Assembly: GCA_017537365.1 (NCBI GenBank)
Contig: JAFYKZ010000005.1
Location: 1-64,000, forward strand
Reading direction: 5' to 3'
DNA length: 64,000 nt
Source of the DNA: Clostridia bacterium
GTDB taxonomy: Bacteria; Bacillota; Clostridia; Oscillospirales; Acutalibacteraceae
Shown here: positions 22,813 through 34,576 of the stretch, in pieces
Position numbering within the stretch: position 1 is the first letter of the stretch
Layout of the letters: every line of letters begins with the position of its first letter
Program-made: the position numbers and the translations under genes
The notes under the pieces: generated by a model
Databases searched by the model: none
Told to the model about the DNA's origin: nothing
Seen by the model: the letters and a program-made list of their open reading frames with translations, nothing else

Positions 22813-25800
22813 ATGAAGTCAACTTCAATGGTAAAACCCGTTAAGTTAGGTAACAATGAGCGTATGACTTTTTCTAAGATTAAAGAAGTCATCGATATGC
22901 CTAATCTTATTGAAATTCAAAAGGACTCATACAAGTGGTTTGTTGAGGAAGGTCTGAAAGAAGTTTTCAGAGACATGGCAGCTATAACCGATTATAGCGG
23001 CAATCTCCAATTAAGCTTTATTGATTACCGCCTTGATGATACCCCGAAATATGATGTTACCGAATGTAAGGCTCGCGACACTACTTATGCCGCACCCTTG
23101 CGTGTTACAGCCCGTCTTGTAAATACCGAGACCGGCGAGATTAAGGAAAGCGAAGTTTCCATGGGAGATTTCCCCCTTATGACCGAATCGGGAACATTTG
23201 TTATAAACGGTGCAGAGCGTGCGATTGTTTCGCAGTTGGTTCGTTCACCAGGCGTTTATTATGCCGTTAAGGTTGACGAGAAAACCGGTAAGAAGCTCTT
23301 TTCCTCCACCATTATTCCTAATCGCGGAGCTTGGCTTGAATATGAAACTTCTGCCGCAGATGTGCTCTATGTCAGAATAGATAAAAACCGTAAGCTTCCT
23401 ATCACAACATTTGTAAGAGCATTAGGTCTTGGAACAAATGAAATGATTAGAGATGTTTTCGGAGAGGACGAGCGTTTGGCTGCTACCTTGGATGCTGATG
23501 ATACAAAGTCGGTTGAAGAGGCATTGGTTGAGGTTTATAAAAAGCTTCGTCCGAGCGAGCCTGTTACCATAGAGGGCGCTAAGAGCTACTTAGAGCAATT
23601 ATTCTTTGATGCTCACCGCTATGATATTTCTCGCGTTGGCCGTTATAAATATAATAAAAAGTTAAGCATTTCGGGTCGTATCAGAGGTGCTGTTTTGTCG
23701 CGCCCTGTTGTAGACCCTATGACCGGCGAGCTTTTAGCAGACGCTGATACCACCGTTTCTAAGGAATTAGCTTACGAAATCGAGAAAAAAGGTGTTAATC
23801 AGGTTTATATTAATGCCATGGATAACGAGGGTAATGTAAGCGAGGTTAAGGTTTTATCAAACGGAATGGTTGATCTTTGCGATTTCGTTGATTTCACTGC
23901 AGACGAACTTGCAGAGCTTGACGAGCTTGGCATTAATGAAAAGGTTTCTTTTGAAGCATTAAAGGCTATCCTTGAAAACAACGATAATAAAGAGGATATC
24001 CGCGCCGCTTTATTAGAAAACGCTGATGACCTTATTCCGAAAAGCATTACTATTGATGATATTTTTGCATCGGTTAGCTATTTCTTAGGTTTGGCTCATA
24101 ATGTTGGCGAGGTTGATGATATCGACCATTTGGGCAACCGTCGTATCCGTTCGGTTGGCGAGCTTTTGCAGAACCAATTCAGAATTGGTATTTCAAGAAT
24201 GGAAAGAGTTGTTCGCGAGAAGATGACCTTGCAGTCGCAAGACCCTGCAGCTATCACTCCGCAGTCGCTTATTAATATCCGTCCTGTTGTTGCCGCTATT
24301 AAAGAGTTCTTTGGTTCTTCACCGCTTTCTCAGTTTATGGACCAAACAAACCCGCTTTCCGAGCTTACTCATAAGCGTCGTTTGTCGGCACTCGGTCCCG
24401 GCGGTTTGTCAAGAGACAGAGCTTCGTTCGAAGTTCGAGACGTTCACTATACACATTATGGCCGTATGTGTCCTATCGAGACTCCTGAAGGTCCTAACAT
24501 CGGTCTTATCTCCTACTTAGCAACCTTTGCAAAGATTAATAAGTATGGATTTATTGAAACTCCTTTCCGCAGAGTTGAAAACGGCAGAGTTTTAGACGAA
24601 GTTGTTTATATGACTGCTGACGAAGAGGACGATTATATTGTAGCTCAGGCTAACGAGCCTATTGATGAAAACGGTAATTTTATCGGTGCAAAGGTTAATG
24701 CCCGTTATCGTGAGGGATTCCAAGAGGTTGAGGCAAATCGTGCAGAGTTTATGGATGTATCACCTAAGATGGTTGTATCCGTTGCAACTGCTATGATTCC
24801 TTTCCTTGAAAATGATGATACCAACCGTGCGCTCATGGGTTCAAACATGCAGAAGCAGGCAGTACCGCTACTCAAACCCGAAAACCCGATTGTTGCAACC
24901 GGTATGGAATATAAGGCTGCTAGTGATTCAGGCGTTGTTGTTCTTGCCCGCAGAGCAGGTGAGGTTACCTATGTTTCGGCAGATAGTATTACTATTCGCG
25001 CTAAAAACGGCGAGCTTGATGATTATAAGCTTATTAAATTCTTGCGTTCAAACCATGGCACTTGTATTAACCAGAGACCTGTTGTTTCAGTAGGTCAGCA
25101 AATCGCTGAGGGCGAGGTTATTGCTGACGGTCCTGCAACCTCAGGCGGTGAAATTTCTCTTGGCCGTAACGCTCTTATCGGCTTTATGACCTGGGAAGGT
25201 TACAACTACGAGGACGCTGTTTTAATTAACGAAAGACTTGTTCGCGACGATGTTTATACCTCTATTCATATTGAGGAATATGAGCTTGAATGCCGCGATA
25301 CAAAGCTTGGACCTGAGGAAATCACCAGAGATATCCCCAATGTTGGTGAAGATGCTCTTAAAGACCTTGACGAGCGCGGTATTATCCGCATCGGTGCAGA
25401 GGTTACCGCAGGTGATATCCTTGTTGGTAAGGTTACTCCTAAGGGTGAAACCGAGCTTACCGCTGAAGAAAGACTTCTCCGCGCAATATTCGGCGAAAAG
25501 GCCCGCGAGGTTAGAGATACCTCTCTCAGAGTGCCTCATGGTGAATACGGTACTATCGTAGATGTTAAGGTGTTCACAAGAGAAAATGCATCCGAGCTCA
25601 GCCCCGGTGTTAATGTTGTTGTTCGTTGCTATATTGCTCAGAAGCGTAAGATTTCTGTCGGCGATAAGATGGCAGGTAGACACGGTAATAAGGGTGTTGT
25701 ATCAAGAATTCTTCCGAGCGAGGATATGCCTTTCTTACCAGACGGTACTCCGCTTGATATCGTTCTTAATCCTTTGGGCGTTCCTTCCCGTATGAATATC

Positions 25801-26628
25801 GGTCAGGTGCTTGAAGTACACTTGGGCTATGCCGCAAGAGCACTTGGCTGGAATATATGCACACCTGTATTCGACGGTGCGCACGAGGAAGACATTAGAA
25901 AATGCTTCAATATGGCTGAGGAATACACCAAAGCTGATGAATATAAATTTAAAGATACAGCAGGTCTTGATTTCTCTCGTATTCCATTGAGAGAGGATGC
26001 TAAGACCCAGTTGTTTGACGGTAGAACAGGCGAACCTTTTGATAACCCTGTAACCGTTGGTTATATGTATTACCTTAAACTTCACCACTTGGTTGACGAT
26101 AAGATTCATGCTCGTTCAACCGGTCCGTACTCACTTGTTACTCAACAGCCTCTCGGCGGTAAAGCTCAGTTCGGCGGTCAGCGTTTCGGTGAGATGGAAG
26201 TTTGGGCACTTGAAGCTTACGGTGCTGCTTATACCTTGCAAGAAATCCTAACCGTTAAGTCGGACGATGTTGTTGGCCGTGTTAAGACCTATGAGTCTAT
26301 CGTTAAAGGTCAGAACATTCCGAAGCCGGGCGTTCCTGAATCATTTAAGGTTCTTATTAAGGAATTGCAGTCTTTGGGACTTGATGTTAAGGTGTTAGAC
26401 GAGTTTGATGAAGAAATTGACTTGAAGCAAACCTTTGATGACGATTTGGATATCGGTTTGCCGTCTATCCCCGAAAACGAGGATTTCTCGATGGAAGATG
26501 AATTCAAGAGTGAAACCGTTGTTGATACTCTCGCAGGCTATGGCTTAGAGGATGAAAACGGCGAGGCTATCGCTTTTGATACTGATGATGACGATTTTTC
26601 AGGCGACGAGCTTGAAGATAATGAATAA
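22813..26628 (+). CDS. rpoB: RNA polymerase beta subunit
   Basis: The 1271-residue protein matches RpoB across its length, including the N-terminal [19 protein letters not shown], the rifampicin region with [20 protein letters not shown], and the C-terminal [20 protein letters not shown] block. The C terminus carries an acidic extension of about 60 residues. I choose the ATG at 22813: a GCGGAGGAG site is at 22791-22799 (longer than usual spacing), and the in-frame ATG at 22675 would add unrelated residues and lie at the transcription start. It is followed 12 bp later by rpoC. The rplJ-rplL genes that normally precede rpoB are absent. Confidence 0.96.
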   Translation: MKSTSMVKPVKLGNNERMTFSKIKEVIDMPNLIEIQKDSYKWFVEEGLKEVFRDMAAITDYSGNLQLSFIDYRLDDTPKYDVTECKARDTTYAAPLRVTARLVNTETGEIKESEVSMGDFPLMTESGTFVINGAERAIVSQLVRSPGVYYAVKVDEKTGKKLFSSTIIPNRGAWLEYETSAADVLYVRIDKNRKLPITTFVRALGLGTNEMIRDVFGEDERLAATLDADDTKSVEEALVEVYKKLRPSEPVTIEGAKSYLEQLFFDAHRYDISRVGRYKYNKKLSISGRIRGAVLSRPVVDPMTGELLADADTTVSKELAYEIEKKGVNQVYINAMDNEGNVSEVKVLSNGMVDLCDFVDFTADELAELDELGINEKVSFEALKAILENNDNKEDIRAALLENADDLIPKSITIDDIFASVSYFLGLAHNVGEVDDIDHLGNRRIRSVGELLQNQFRIGISRMERVVREKMTLQSQDPAAITPQSLINIRPVVAAIKEFFGSSPLSQFMDQTNPLSELTHKRRLSALGPGGLSRDRASFEVRDVHYTHYGRMCPIETPEGPNIGLISYLATFAKINKYGFIETPFRRVENGRVLDEVVYMTADEEDDYIVAQANEPIDENGNFIGAKVNARYREGFQEVEANRAEFMDVSPKMVVSVATAMIPFLENDDTNRALMGSNMQKQAVPLLKPENPIVATGMEYKAASDSGVVVLARRAGEVTYVSADSITIRAKNGELDDYKLIKFLRSNHGTCINQRPVVSVGQQIAEGEVIADGPATSGGEISLGRNALIGFMTWEGYNYEDAVLINERLVRDDVYTSIHIEEYELECRDTKLGPEEITRDIPNVGEDALKDLDERGIIRIGAEVTAGDILVGKVTPKGETELTAEERLLRAIFGEKAREVRDTSLRVPHGEYGTIVDVKVFTRENASELSPGVNVVVRCYIAQKRKISVGDKMAGRHGNKGVVSRILPSEDMPFLPDGTPLDIVLNPLGVPSRMNIGQVLEVHLGYAARALGWNICTPVFDGAHEEDIRKCFNMAEEYTKADEYKFKDTAGLDFSRIPLREDAKTQLFDGRTGEPFDNPVTVGYMYYLKLHHLVDDKIHARSTGPYSLVTQQPLGGKAQFGGQRFGEMEVWALEAYGAAYTLQEILTVKSDDVVGRVKTYESIVKGQNIPKPGVPESFKVLIKELQSLGLDVKVLDEFDEEIDLKQTFDDDLDIGLPSIPENEDFSMEDEFKSETVVDTLAGYGLEDENGEAIAFDTDDDDFSGDELEDNE

Positions 26629-26640
26629 TGGAGGGCAATT

Positions 26641-29600
26641 ATGGCAGAAATTGAATTTGAATCCATTAAAATAGGACTTGCGTCTCCTGAACAGATTAGA
26701 AGCTGGTCATACGGCGAGGTTACTAAGCCGGAAACTATAAATTACAGAACCTTAAAACCCGAGCAAAGCGGTCTTTTCTGCGAGCGTATTTTTGGACCCC
26801 AGAAGGACTGGGAATGTCATTGCGGAAAATATAAGCGTATTCGTTATAAGGGTAAAGTCTGCGAGCGTTGCGGTGTTGAGGTAACAAGAGCTAAGGTGCG
26901 CCGTGAGCGTATGGGCTCTATTGAGCTTGCTGCTCCTGTTTCGCATATCTGGTATTTCAAGACTATCCCATCCCGTATGGGCTTAGTTCTTGATATTCCG
27001 CCAAAAGCTCTTGAGCAGGTGCTTTATTTCTCTCAGTATATCGTAACCGACCCCGGTTCAACACCTCTTGAAAAGAAACAGCTTTTAAATGAAAAGCAAT
27101 ACCGCGATATGCGCGAAAAATATGAAGATGATTTCAAGGCAGGTATGGGCGCTGAGGCAATTAAGGAATTGCTATGCGAAATCGACCTTGATAAAACCTG
27201 CGCTGAGCTTCGCGAGGAGCTTGAAACCTCTTCGGGACAGAGAAATATCCGCATTTTAAAGCGTTTAGAGGTGCTTGAAGCATTCAGACAGTCGGGCAAC
27301 AGACCTGAGTGGATGATACTTGATGTTATTCCGGTAATTCCGCCTGATTTGCGTCCTATGGTGCAGTTAGACGGTGGCCGTTTTGCAACAAGTGATTTGA
27401 ATGACTTATATAGAAGAGTTATTAACCGTAACAACCGTTTGAAGAGATTATTAGAGCTTAAAGCTCCTGATATTATTGTTCGTAACGAGAAGAGAATGCT
27501 TCAAGAAGCGGTTGACGCTCTTATTGATAACGGCAGACGCGGAAAGCCTGTTACAGGTCCTAACAACCGCGCTTTGAAATCCCTTTCGGATATGCTTAAA
27601 GGTAAGCAAGGCCGTTTCCGTCAGAACCTTCTCGGTAAGCGTGTTGACTATTCAGGTCGTTCGGTTATCGTTGTTGGTCCTGAGCTTAAAATGTATCAGT
27701 GCGGTCTTCCTAAGGAGATGGCTCTTGAACTCTTTAAGCCTTTCGTTATGAAGAGACTTGTTGAAACCAAAAAGGTTGTAAACATTAAGTCTGCAAGAAA
27801 GATGGTTGAACGCGCTTCAACTGAAATCTGGGATGCTCTCGAAACAGTTATTAAAGAACACCCCGTTCTTTTAAACCGTGCGCCAACACTTCACAGACTT
27901 GGTATTCAGGCATTTGAGCCTGTTTTGGTTGAGGGTAAAGCTCTTAAACTTCATCCTCTTGTTTGTACAGCTTATAATGCCGACTTTGACGGCGACCAGA
28001 TGGCTGTTCACGTGCCTCTTTCAGCAGAGGCTCAGGCAGAAGCACGTTTATTAATGCTTGCTGCTAATAACCTTTTAAAACCGTCTGACGGTAAGCCTGT
28101 TGCTGTGCCTACTCAGGATATGGTTTTAGGTTCTTACTATCTTACCATTGTTAAAGCTGATGAAAACGGTACAAACAAGGTGTTCAGAGATAAAAATGAA
28201 GCTATTATGGCTTATAATGACGGTGTTATCGGTCTTCACGCTCCTATCAGAGTTAGAATGACTAATGATGAGGGTGTTTCAAAGCTTGTTTGGTGTACCG
28301 TAGGTTTCATTATCTTTAATGAATCTATTCCGCAGGACTTAGGCTTTGTTAACAGAAGTAATCCTGATACCGCGCTTGACCTTGAATGGTGCTTTAAGCT
28401 TAAAGACCCAACCAAAACCATCGTTGAGAGCAATGATGATATTATTCAGAATAAGGTTGGCAAAAAGCAATTAGGTAAAATTATTGATAAATGTATTACC
28501 ATTCACGGAACTAGCGAATCGGCTATCGTGCTTGATAATATCAAGGCTACCGGCTTCAAATATTCCACCAAGGGCGCTATAACAGTTGCGGTTATTGATG
28601 CTGTTATTCCTCCTGAGAAGAAGGATATTTTAGGCGATGCTGAAAAGAATATTGATTTAGTAACAAGAGATTACCGCCGCGGTCTTATTAATGACGATGA
28701 AAGAAGCCGCCATGTAATTGATATCTGGAACAAGGCTACCGAGGATGTTGCCGATGCACTTAAAGGCAACCTTGATGAGTTTAACCCAATCTTTATGATG
28801 GCAGACTCAGGTGCTCGTGGTTCTATGGCTCAGATCAGACAGCTTGCAGGTATGCGTGGACTTATCGCAAATACCGCAGGTAAAGTTATTGAAGTTCCTA
28901 TCCGTGCTAACTACCGTGAGGGTCTAAATGTACTTGAATACTTTATTTCCTCTCGTGGTGCGCGTAAAGGTCTTGCCGATACCGCTCTTAGAACTGCTGA
29001 CTCGGGTTATCTTACCCGTCGTCTTGTTGACGTTGCGCAGGATGTTATCGTTCGCGAGAACGACTGCGGAACCGAAGAAGGCTTAACCGTATTTGATATT
29101 AAAGACGGTAACCACATCTTAGAGCCTTTGGCAGAGCGTCTTGAAGGCAGATACTTGCTTCACGATGCAGTTCATCCTGAAACAGGTGAAGTTATCTGGT
29201 CTAAGGATGATATGATAACAGGCGATGCTGCTCAGATGATAGTTGATGCAGGTATAACCAGCATTGAAATCCGTTCTGTGCTTACTTGCCACAGCCATCA
29301 CGGTGTATGTAAAAAGTGTTACGGTCGTAACCTTGCAACCGCAAAACCTGTTACAACAGGTGAAGCAGTTGGTATCGTTGCCGCTCAGTCTATCGGTGAG
29401 CCCGGTACTCAGCTTACCATGCGTACCTTCCATACCGGTGGTATCGCATCTACCGAGGATATTACACAGGGTCTTCCCCGTGTTGAAGAGCTATTTGAGG
29501 CAAGAAGACCTAAGCGTTGCGGCTTAATCGCTAAGATTGACGGTACTGTTCGTATCTCTGAGGAAAAGAAGAGCAATGTTATCATTATTACTAATGACGA

Positions 29601-30270
29601 GCTTAAAACCGAGGAAAAGGTTACTATTCCTTACGGTATCAGACCGCTTGTTAATAATGGCGACTTTGTTCATGCCGGCGATATGCTTATCCCCGGTTCT
29701 AAGTATCCGCAGGATATCTTAGAGGCTCAGGGACCTGAGGCGGTTCAACAATATATTATAGCTGAAATTCAAAATGCATATCGTACACAAGGTGTTGATA
29801 TCAACGATAAGCACATTGAGGTTATCGTTCGTCAGATGATGAAGAAGCTTCGCATTACCGATGCAGGCTCAACCGATTTGTTGCAGAATGTAAGCTATGA
29901 ATATAAAGAAATCTCAGATGCTAATAAAGCAGTTCAAGCTCGTATTGATGCGGGCGAAGAGGGTCTCACAAAGGCTACCTATCAAGCAACCTTGCTTGGT
30001 ATTACCAAGGCTTCTCTTGCTACTGAGTCCTTCTTGTCTGCGGCTTCCTTCCAAGAAACCACCCGTGTTCTTACTGAGGCTGCAATTAAGGGCAAGGCAG
30101 ACCCATTATTCGGTCTTAAAGAAAATGTTATTATCGGTAAGCTTGTTCCTGCGGGTACAGGTATGAAGTGTGAGGAAATTTCTCCCGCTAAATACAACCA
30201 ACCTGAAGAGGAAGAAATCGAGGAAACATTAGATTTTGTCGAAGAAGCAGTTGAAACTGCGGAAGCTTAA
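26641..30270 (+). CDS. rpoC: RNA polymerase beta' subunit
   Basis: The 1209-residue protein has the N-terminal zinc ribbon (C59, C61, C74, C77), the catalytic [12 protein letters not shown] magnesium-binding motif near residue 446, and the C-terminal Cys cluster around [19 protein letters not shown] at 26641 follows GGAGGGC. It is cotranscribed with rpoB. The usual downstream rpsL-rpsG-fusA-tuf genes are not here. Confidence 0.97.
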   Translation: MAEIEFESIKIGLASPEQIRSWSYGEVTKPETINYRTLKPEQSGLFCERIFGPQKDWECHCGKYKRIRYKGKVCERCGVEVTRAKVRRERMGSIELAAPVSHIWYFKTIPSRMGLVLDIPPKALEQVLYFSQYIVTDPGSTPLEKKQLLNEKQYRDMREKYEDDFKAGMGAEAIKELLCEIDLDKTCAELREELETSSGQRNIRILKRLEVLEAFRQSGNRPEWMILDVIPVIPPDLRPMVQLDGGRFATSDLNDLYRRVINRNNRLKRLLELKAPDIIVRNEKRMLQEAVDALIDNGRRGKPVTGPNNRALKSLSDMLKGKQGRFRQNLLGKRVDYSGRSVIVVGPELKMYQCGLPKEMALELFKPFVMKRLVETKKVVNIKSARKMVERASTEIWDALETVIKEHPVLLNRAPTLHRLGIQAFEPVLVEGKALKLHPLVCTAYNADFDGDQMAVHVPLSAEAQAEARLLMLAANNLLKPSDGKPVAVPTQDMVLGSYYLTIVKADENGTNKVFRDKNEAIMAYNDGVIGLHAPIRVRMTNDEGVSKLVWCTVGFIIFNESIPQDLGFVNRSNPDTALDLEWCFKLKDPTKTIVESNDDIIQNKVGKKQLGKIIDKCITIHGTSESAIVLDNIKATGFKYSTKGAITVAVIDAVIPPEKKDILGDAEKNIDLVTRDYRRGLINDDERSRHVIDIWNKATEDVADALKGNLDEFNPIFMMADSGARGSMAQIRQLAGMRGLIANTAGKVIEVPIRANYREGLNVLEYFISSRGARKGLADTALRTADSGYLTRRLVDVAQDVIVRENDCGTEEGLTVFDIKDGNHILEPLAERLEGRYLLHDAVHPETGEVIWSKDDMITGDAAQMIVDAGITSIEIRSVLTCHSHHGVCKKCYGRNLATAKPVTTGEAVGIVAAQSIGEPGTQLTMRTFHTGGIASTEDITQGLPRVEELFEARRPKRCGLIAKIDGTVRISEEKKSNVIIITNDELKTEEKVTIPYGIRPLVNNGDFVHAGDMLIPGSKYPQDILEAQGPEAVQQYIIAEIQNAYRTQGVDINDKHIEVIVRQMMKKLRITDAGSTDLLQNVSYEYKEISDANKAVQARIDAGEEGLTKATYQATLLGITKASLATESFLSAASFQETTRVLTEAAIKGKADPLFGLKENVIIGKLVPAGTGMKCEEISPAKYNQPEEEEIEETLDFVEEAVETAEA

Positions 30271-30281
30271 AATTCACTTTT

Positions 30282-30310
30282 AAACCCTGTTGTGAAAAAC
30301 AACAGGGTTT
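30282..30310 (+). terminator. Hairpin ending rpoBC
   Basis: AAACCCTGTTGT (30282-30293) pairs with ACAACAGGGTTT (30299-30310), followed only by ATTAAG. The stem is strong but the U-tract is short, so termination may be partial. Confidence 0.7.
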
Positions 30311-30385
30311 ATTAAGACAAAAAATAAAAAATATGTGCAAAACATATATTTTGTAGTTTTGTTTAAAAAATAACACAATATATTG

Positions 30386-30414
30386 TTGACAAATGTCGAT
30401 TTATATTGTAATAT
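30386..30414 (+). promoter_or_regulatory. Promoter of the ZTP riboswitch-pflB transcript
   Basis: TTGACA at 30386-30391 is clear. The best -10 at the right distance is TAATAT (30409-30414, 17 bp); a perfect TATAAT at 30414-30419 is too far. Confidence 0.55.
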
Positions 30415-30423
30415 ATAATCAGT

Positions 30424-30495
30424 TCATACAACTGACGGAAAATTTGCAGATAACTGCGAGGGAGTATGAACTGTTTTAGCCGACCGTCTGGGCGA
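30424..30495 (+). promoter_or_regulatory. ZTP riboswitch (pfl motif)
   Basis: The leader contains the two conserved halves of the pfl motif: ACTGACGG...GCAGATAACTGCGAGGGAGT (about 30430-30464) and GCCGACCGTCTGGGC (about 30479-30493). This class binds ZTP/ZMP, the signal of 10-formyl-tetrahydrofolate shortage, and was named for its link to pfl genes. The aptamer's 3' GGGC overlaps the left arm of a terminator. Ligand binding would therefore prevent termination and turn pflB on, supplying formate for one-carbon metabolism. Confidence 0.9.
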
Positions 30496-30530
30496 TTCAG
30501 TTTTTTATTTTAAGCTGAGTCGCTTTTTTT
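30492..30530 (+). terminator. Riboswitch-controlled terminator before pflB
   Basis: GCGATTCAG (30492-30500) pairs with CTGAGTCGC (30515-30523; one G-U), followed by T7. Its left arm shares bases with the ZTP aptamer. Confidence 0.88.
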
Positions 30531-30559
30531 AAACTGATAATCTTTTCGGAGGAAATATA

Positions 30560-32791
30560 ATGGAACATAAAAATTGGAATGGATTTAAATCAGGAGCTTG
30601 GAAAGAAGAAATCAATGTTCGCGATTTTATTCAGTTGAATTATACCGAATATAAGGGCGAGGGCGATTTTTTAAGCGGTGCAACCGAAAGAACAAACGCT
30701 TTGATGGACAAGTTAAATGCTCTTTTTAAATTAGAGCGCCAATATGGCGGTGTTTTGGATATTGACACTGCAACTGTTTCCTCTTTAACCAGTTATTCAC
30801 CGGGATATATTGATGAAAAGAACGAAATTATAGTTGGCTTGCAGACTAACCGTCCTTTAAAAAGAGGAGTTAACCCATTTGGCGGTATGAGAATGGTGCG
30901 TCAGGCATGCGAGGCTTACGGATATAAACTCAGCGAAAAAATCGAGGAGGAATTCCGTTACAGAACTACCCATAATGACGGTGTTTTCAGAGCTTATACC
31001 GATGAAATGCGTTTAGCCCGCAAGAGTCATGTTATAACAGGTCTTCCTGATGCTTACGGTCGCGGAAGAATCATAGGCGATTATCGCAGAGTGGCGCTTT
31101 ACGGTATAGATAGATTAATAGAAGAAAAGAAAAAGGATAAAAAGGCATTAGAGGGCAAAGATTTTGATGCCGAAAATATCCGTATAGGAGAAGAAGTATC
31201 CCGTCAAATCCTATTTTTAGGCTATATGAAAGAAATGGCCGAGATGTATGGATATGATATAAGCGAGCCTGCAAAGAATGCCCGCGAGGCTATTCAATGG
31301 ACCTATTTTGCGTATCTTGCTGCCATTAAGGAGCAAAACGGTGCGGCAATGTCCTTAGGTCGCGTTAGCACCTTCTTTGATATATATATCGAGAGAGATA
31401 TAAAGAACGGCGTTTTGGATGAAACCTCTGCGCAAGAGATTATCGATGATTTTGTTATGAAGCTCAGAATGGCGCGTCATTTGAGAACTCCCGAATATAA
31501 CGAATTGTTTGGCGGCGACCCGATGTGGATTACCGAAGCAGTTGGCGGTATGGGTGAGGACGGCAGAACCTTGGTTACAAAGTCGAGCTTCCGTATTCTT
31601 AACACCCTTTATACCTTGGGCTCTTCTCCTGAGCCGAATTTAACTGTGCTTTGGTCTAACTCTTTGCCTGAGGGCTTTAAAAAGTTCTGCGCAAAGGTAT
31701 CGGTTGATACGGATTCTATCCAGTATGAGAATGATGATGTTATGCGCGATATTTATGGCGACGATTATGCTATTGCTTGCTGTGTTTCGGCTATGAAGGT
31801 TGGTAAGCAGATGCAGTTCTTCGGCGCGCGTTGTAATTTGGCTAAGCTTTTGCTTATCGCTATTAACGGCGGTTATGATACAACAAGCGGTATTCATATC
31901 GGACCTCAGATGTCGGTTTTAGACTGTGAAAAGCTTGATTATGATGAGGTTATGGAAAGAATTGATATTTATCTAAGCTGGCTTTGCAAGCTTTATGTTA
32001 ATACAATGAATATTATCCATTATATGCATGATAAGTATGCCTATGAGAAATCTCAGATGGCTTTGCACGACACTGATGTTGATAGATTTATGGCTTTTGG
32101 TATTGCAGGTCTTTCGGTTGTAGCCGATTCTTTGAGTGCTATCAAGTTTGCATCGGTTAAGCCTATAAAGGACGAAAATGGTTATATCACCGAGTTTAAT
32201 ACCGAGGGCGATTTCCCGAAATTTGGCAATGATGATGATAGAGTTGACCTGATTGCAAAGGAAATGACTCATAAAATGATTACCGAGCTTAGAAAAACCC
32301 CGACTTACAGAAATGCTATTCATACCTTGTCGGTGCTTACTATTACTTCAAATGTTATGTATGGAAAAAATACTGCCGCAACTCCTGACGGCAGAGAAGC
32401 AGGCGCAGCTTTTGCTCCAGGTGCTAATCCAATGCATAACCGCGAAGAAAAGGGTGCATTAGCTTCCTTGAACTCGGTTGCAAAATTAAGCTATGATGAT
32501 TGCCGAGACGGTATCTCTAACACCTTCTCAATAACTCCCGATACCTTGGGTAAAACCGATGAAGAGAGGGCAGAAAACTTAGTTGCAATTTTGGACGGTT
32601 ATTTCTTAAAGCGCGCTCATCATATAAACATCAATGTTTTAAATCGCGAAACCTTGATAGAAGCTTATAACGACCCAGAGGCATATCCGAATTTAACTAT
32701 TCGCGTTTCGGGATATGCGGTTAACTTCCATAAGTTATCCAAGGAGCAACAACGAGAGGTTATAAGCCGTACCTTCCACGAGGCAATTTAA
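30560..32791 (+). CDS. pflB: Formate C-acetyltransferase (pyruvate formate-lyase)
   Basis: The enzyme converts pyruvate and CoA to acetyl-CoA and formate by a glycyl-radical mechanism. The 743-residue protein has the catalytic cysteine pair at C407-C408 ([11 protein letters not shown]) and the glycyl radical loop RVSGYAVNF with G718 near the C terminus. The start ATG follows CGGAGGA. The activase gene pflA lies 63 bp downstream. Expression is under a ZTP riboswitch and possibly under Rex, whose gene is in this window. Confidence 0.96.
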   Translation: MEHKNWNGFKSGAWKEEINVRDFIQLNYTEYKGEGDFLSGATERTNALMDKLNALFKLERQYGGVLDIDTATVSSLTSYSPGYIDEKNEIIVGLQTNRPLKRGVNPFGGMRMVRQACEAYGYKLSEKIEEEFRYRTTHNDGVFRAYTDEMRLARKSHVITGLPDAYGRGRIIGDYRRVALYGIDRLIEEKKKDKKALEGKDFDAENIRIGEEVSRQILFLGYMKEMAEMYGYDISEPAKNAREAIQWTYFAYLAAIKEQNGAAMSLGRVSTFFDIYIERDIKNGVLDETSAQEIIDDFVMKLRMARHLRTPEYNELFGGDPMWITEAVGGMGEDGRTLVTKSSFRILNTLYTLGSSPEPNLTVLWSNSLPEGFKKFCAKVSVDTDSIQYENDDVMRDIYGDDYAIACCVSAMKVGKQMQFFGARCNLAKLLLIAINGGYDTTSGIHIGPQMSVLDCEKLDYDEVMERIDIYLSWLCKLYVNTMNIIHYMHDKYAYEKSQMALHDTDVDRFMAFGIAGLSVVADSLSAIKFASVKPIKDENGYITEFNTEGDFPKFGNDDDRVDLIAKEMTHKMITELRKTPTYRNAIHTLSVLTITSNVMYGKNTAATPDGREAGAAFAPGANPMHNREEKGALASLNSVAKLSYDDCRDGISNTFSITPDTLGKTDEERAENLVAILDGYFLKRAHHININVLNRETLIEAYNDPEAYPNLTIRVSGYAVNFHKLSKEQQREVISRTFHEAI

Positions 32792-32807
32792 TAAGATATT
32801 AAAGACT

Positions 32808-32837
32808 AAAACCGCTTAGCTTACACTAAGCGGTTTT
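32808..32837 (+). terminator. Hairpin between pflB and pflA
   Basis: AAAACCGCTTAG (32808-32819) pairs with CTAAGCGGTTTT (32826-32837). With no further U-tract it likely lowers rather than abolishes read-through into pflA, which would keep activase below enzyme levels. Confidence 0.65.
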
Positions 32838-32854
32838 ACATAAGAGGGATTTAT

Positions 32855-33568
32855 ATGAGTTTTATAAAAGGCAAAATAAATTCTATACAAACGCTAGGCA
32901 CTTTGGACGGACCGGGTATCCGCTTTATAGCTTTTTTGCAAGGCTGTAATTTAAGGTGCGGTTGCTGTCATAACCCTGAAACCTGGGAAAGCTCGGGCGG
33001 CGAGGAAATAACGGCTGAGGCTTTGGTTCAAAATGCGTTAAAATACCGCGAATATTTCGGTTCAAAAGGCGGAATAACCCTTTCGGGCGGAGAGCCTTTA
33101 ATGCAAGCGGAATTTGTTAAAGAGGTTTTTTCGCTTTGCAAGCAAAAGGGGATTAACACCTGTCTTGATACCTCGGGAAGCATTATAAATGATGCGGTTT
33201 TAGAGGCGCTTGAATTTACCGATTTTGTCTTGCTTGATATTAAATATACAACTGACGAATTATACCGTGAGTATGCAGGTTGCGGTATTGAAAAGCCTTT
33301 AAAGTTTTTAAAAATTTTAGAGGAAAGAAAAATACCCTACCGAATAAGACAGGTTATAATACCAACTTTAAACGATAATGAGGAAAATATAAAAGCTTTA
33401 AATGATTTAACTAAAAATCTTGAATTTTTAGAAAAAATAGAGCTCTTGCCATTCAAGAAACTATGCAAATCTAAATACGAAGATTTGAAAATTCCATTTA
33501 GATTTGAAAACATATCGGAACCCGATAAAAATATTATGAAACAGTTAGAGGAAAGGTTAGCAAGATAA
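32855..33568 (+). CDS. pflA: Pyruvate formate-lyase activating enzyme
   Basis: This 237-residue radical SAM enzyme generates the glycyl radical on PflB. It has the cluster motif CNLRCGCCHNPETW (CxxxCxxC) and the SAM-binding GGITLSGGEPLMQ. The length is standard for PflA. The ATG follows AGAGGGAT. The final codons form the left arm of the terminator. Confidence 0.95.
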   Translation: MSFIKGKINSIQTLGTLDGPGIRFIAFLQGCNLRCGCCHNPETWESSGGEEITAEALVQNALKYREYFGSKGGITLSGGEPLMQAEFVKEVFSLCKQKGINTCLDTSGSIINDAVLEALEFTDFVLLDIKYTTDELYREYAGCGIEKPLKFLKILEERKIPYRIRQVIIPTLNDNEENIKALNDLTKNLEFLEKIELLPFKKLCKSKYEDLKIPFRFENISEPDKNIMKQLEERLAR

Positions 33569-33590
33569 ATTCTTGTTAACCTTTCCTTTT
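33549..33590 (+). terminator. Terminator overlapping the end of pflA
   Basis: AGGAAAGGTTAGCAAGA (33549-33565), which is coding sequence, pairs with TCTTGTTAACCTTTCCT (33571-33587; one G-U) and leads into T4. The stop codon lies in the stem-loop. Confidence 0.85.
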
Positions 33591-33606
33591 ATATTTTAAA
33601 AACATC

Positions 33607-33635
33607 TTGTAAAAACGGTCGAAATATGGTATACT
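33607..33635 (+). promoter_or_regulatory. Promoter of the acyltransferase-like gene
   Basis: TTGTAA (33607-33612) and TATACT (33630-33635) with 17 bp spacing. A TTGACA at 33635 has no suitably spaced -10 box. Confidence 0.45.
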
Positions 33636-33697
33636 TGACAAGGTTCTAACAATATAATGTATATTATATATTAGTTTTAATAGAAACGGGGTTTAAT

Positions 33698-34558
33698 ATG
33701 CGAGCGGACGGAACTAAACTTAAAAATGTTGACCCGATGTATAAAGTTGCGGCTCATATAATGAAAGAGCGTATTGACGCTATGAATATGGTTACAATAG
33801 AATTTCCTTATGAGCCTATTCAAGCTTATGTTAATAAAACAAGAAAAGAAGGCAGAGCGGTAAGCCATATGGCAGTTATTGTTGCGGCTTATTTGCAAAC
33901 TGCGGCAGAATATCCCGAAATCAACCGTTTTATTGTTAACAAAAAGGCGTATGCCCGAAACGAATATTCGGTTGCTATGGTTGTTTTAAAGGGTGAAAGC
34001 GGCCATGGAACGATGTCTAAAATGTATTTTGAGTTGACCGATGATGTGTTTGAGGTTAACCGCAAAATTGAGGAATATGTTGAGGAAAACCGCAATTCTC
34101 CCGATAACAACGGAACCGAGAAAATGATTAAATTTCTGCTTAGTGTTCCGGGGCTTTTAACATTTGGAGTTCCTTTTTTCATGTTTTTAGACCGTTATGG
34201 TTTGCTCCCTAAAAAGATAATAGATATGTCCCCTTTCCATAACAGTCTTGCTATTTCAAATCTTATTTCTATAAGAAGTAATGCTACATATCACCATTGC
34301 TATAATTTCGGAACAACCAGTATTTTTATGACAATGGGGAATTTAAAGGAAGTACCTAAAAAACAAGGCGATGAGATTGTTTTAGAAAAGGTATTGCCCT
34401 TAGCGATTACTATGGACGAAAGAATATGTTCAGGCGCTTATTTTGCGGCGGCTATCAGAAAAATGGGAAAGTTTCTTAAAAATCCTGAGCTTTTGGAAAG
34501 CCCACCTGAAAAAATTGTTGCAGACCCTGGCATTAAAATAAGAAAAAAGAAAAAATAA
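33698..34558 (+). CDS. Stand-alone 2-oxoacid dehydrogenase E2/CAT-like acyltransferase domain
   Basis: The 286-residue protein resembles the trimer-forming catalytic domain of dihydrolipoamide acyltransferases and chloramphenicol acetyltransferase. It has DPMYKVAAHIMKERIDAMNM at the N terminus, SLAISNLISIRSNATYHHCY, and a C-terminal block where the catalytic HxxxDG motif should be. At that place it reads D240-E-R-I-C-S-G246, so the catalytic His and Asp are both replaced. There is no lipoyl or E1-binding domain. It may be an acyltransferase with altered chemistry or a non-catalytic relative. The start ATG has only a weak AACGGGG site. galE follows 18 bp later. Confidence 0.7.
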   Translation: MRADGTKLKNVDPMYKVAAHIMKERIDAMNMVTIEFPYEPIQAYVNKTRKEGRAVSHMAVIVAAYLQTAAEYPEINRFIVNKKAYARNEYSVAMVVLKGESGHGTMSKMYFELTDDVFEVNRKIEEYVEENRNSPDNNGTEKMIKFLLSVPGLLTFGVPFFMFLDRYGLLPKKIIDMSPFHNSLAISNLISIRSNATYHHCYNFGTTSIFMTMGNLKEVPKKQGDEIVLEKVLPLAITMDERICSGAYFAAAIRKMGKFLKNPELLESPPEKIVADPGIKIRKKKK

Positions 34559-34576
34559 ATTTCGGAGGTTATCATT

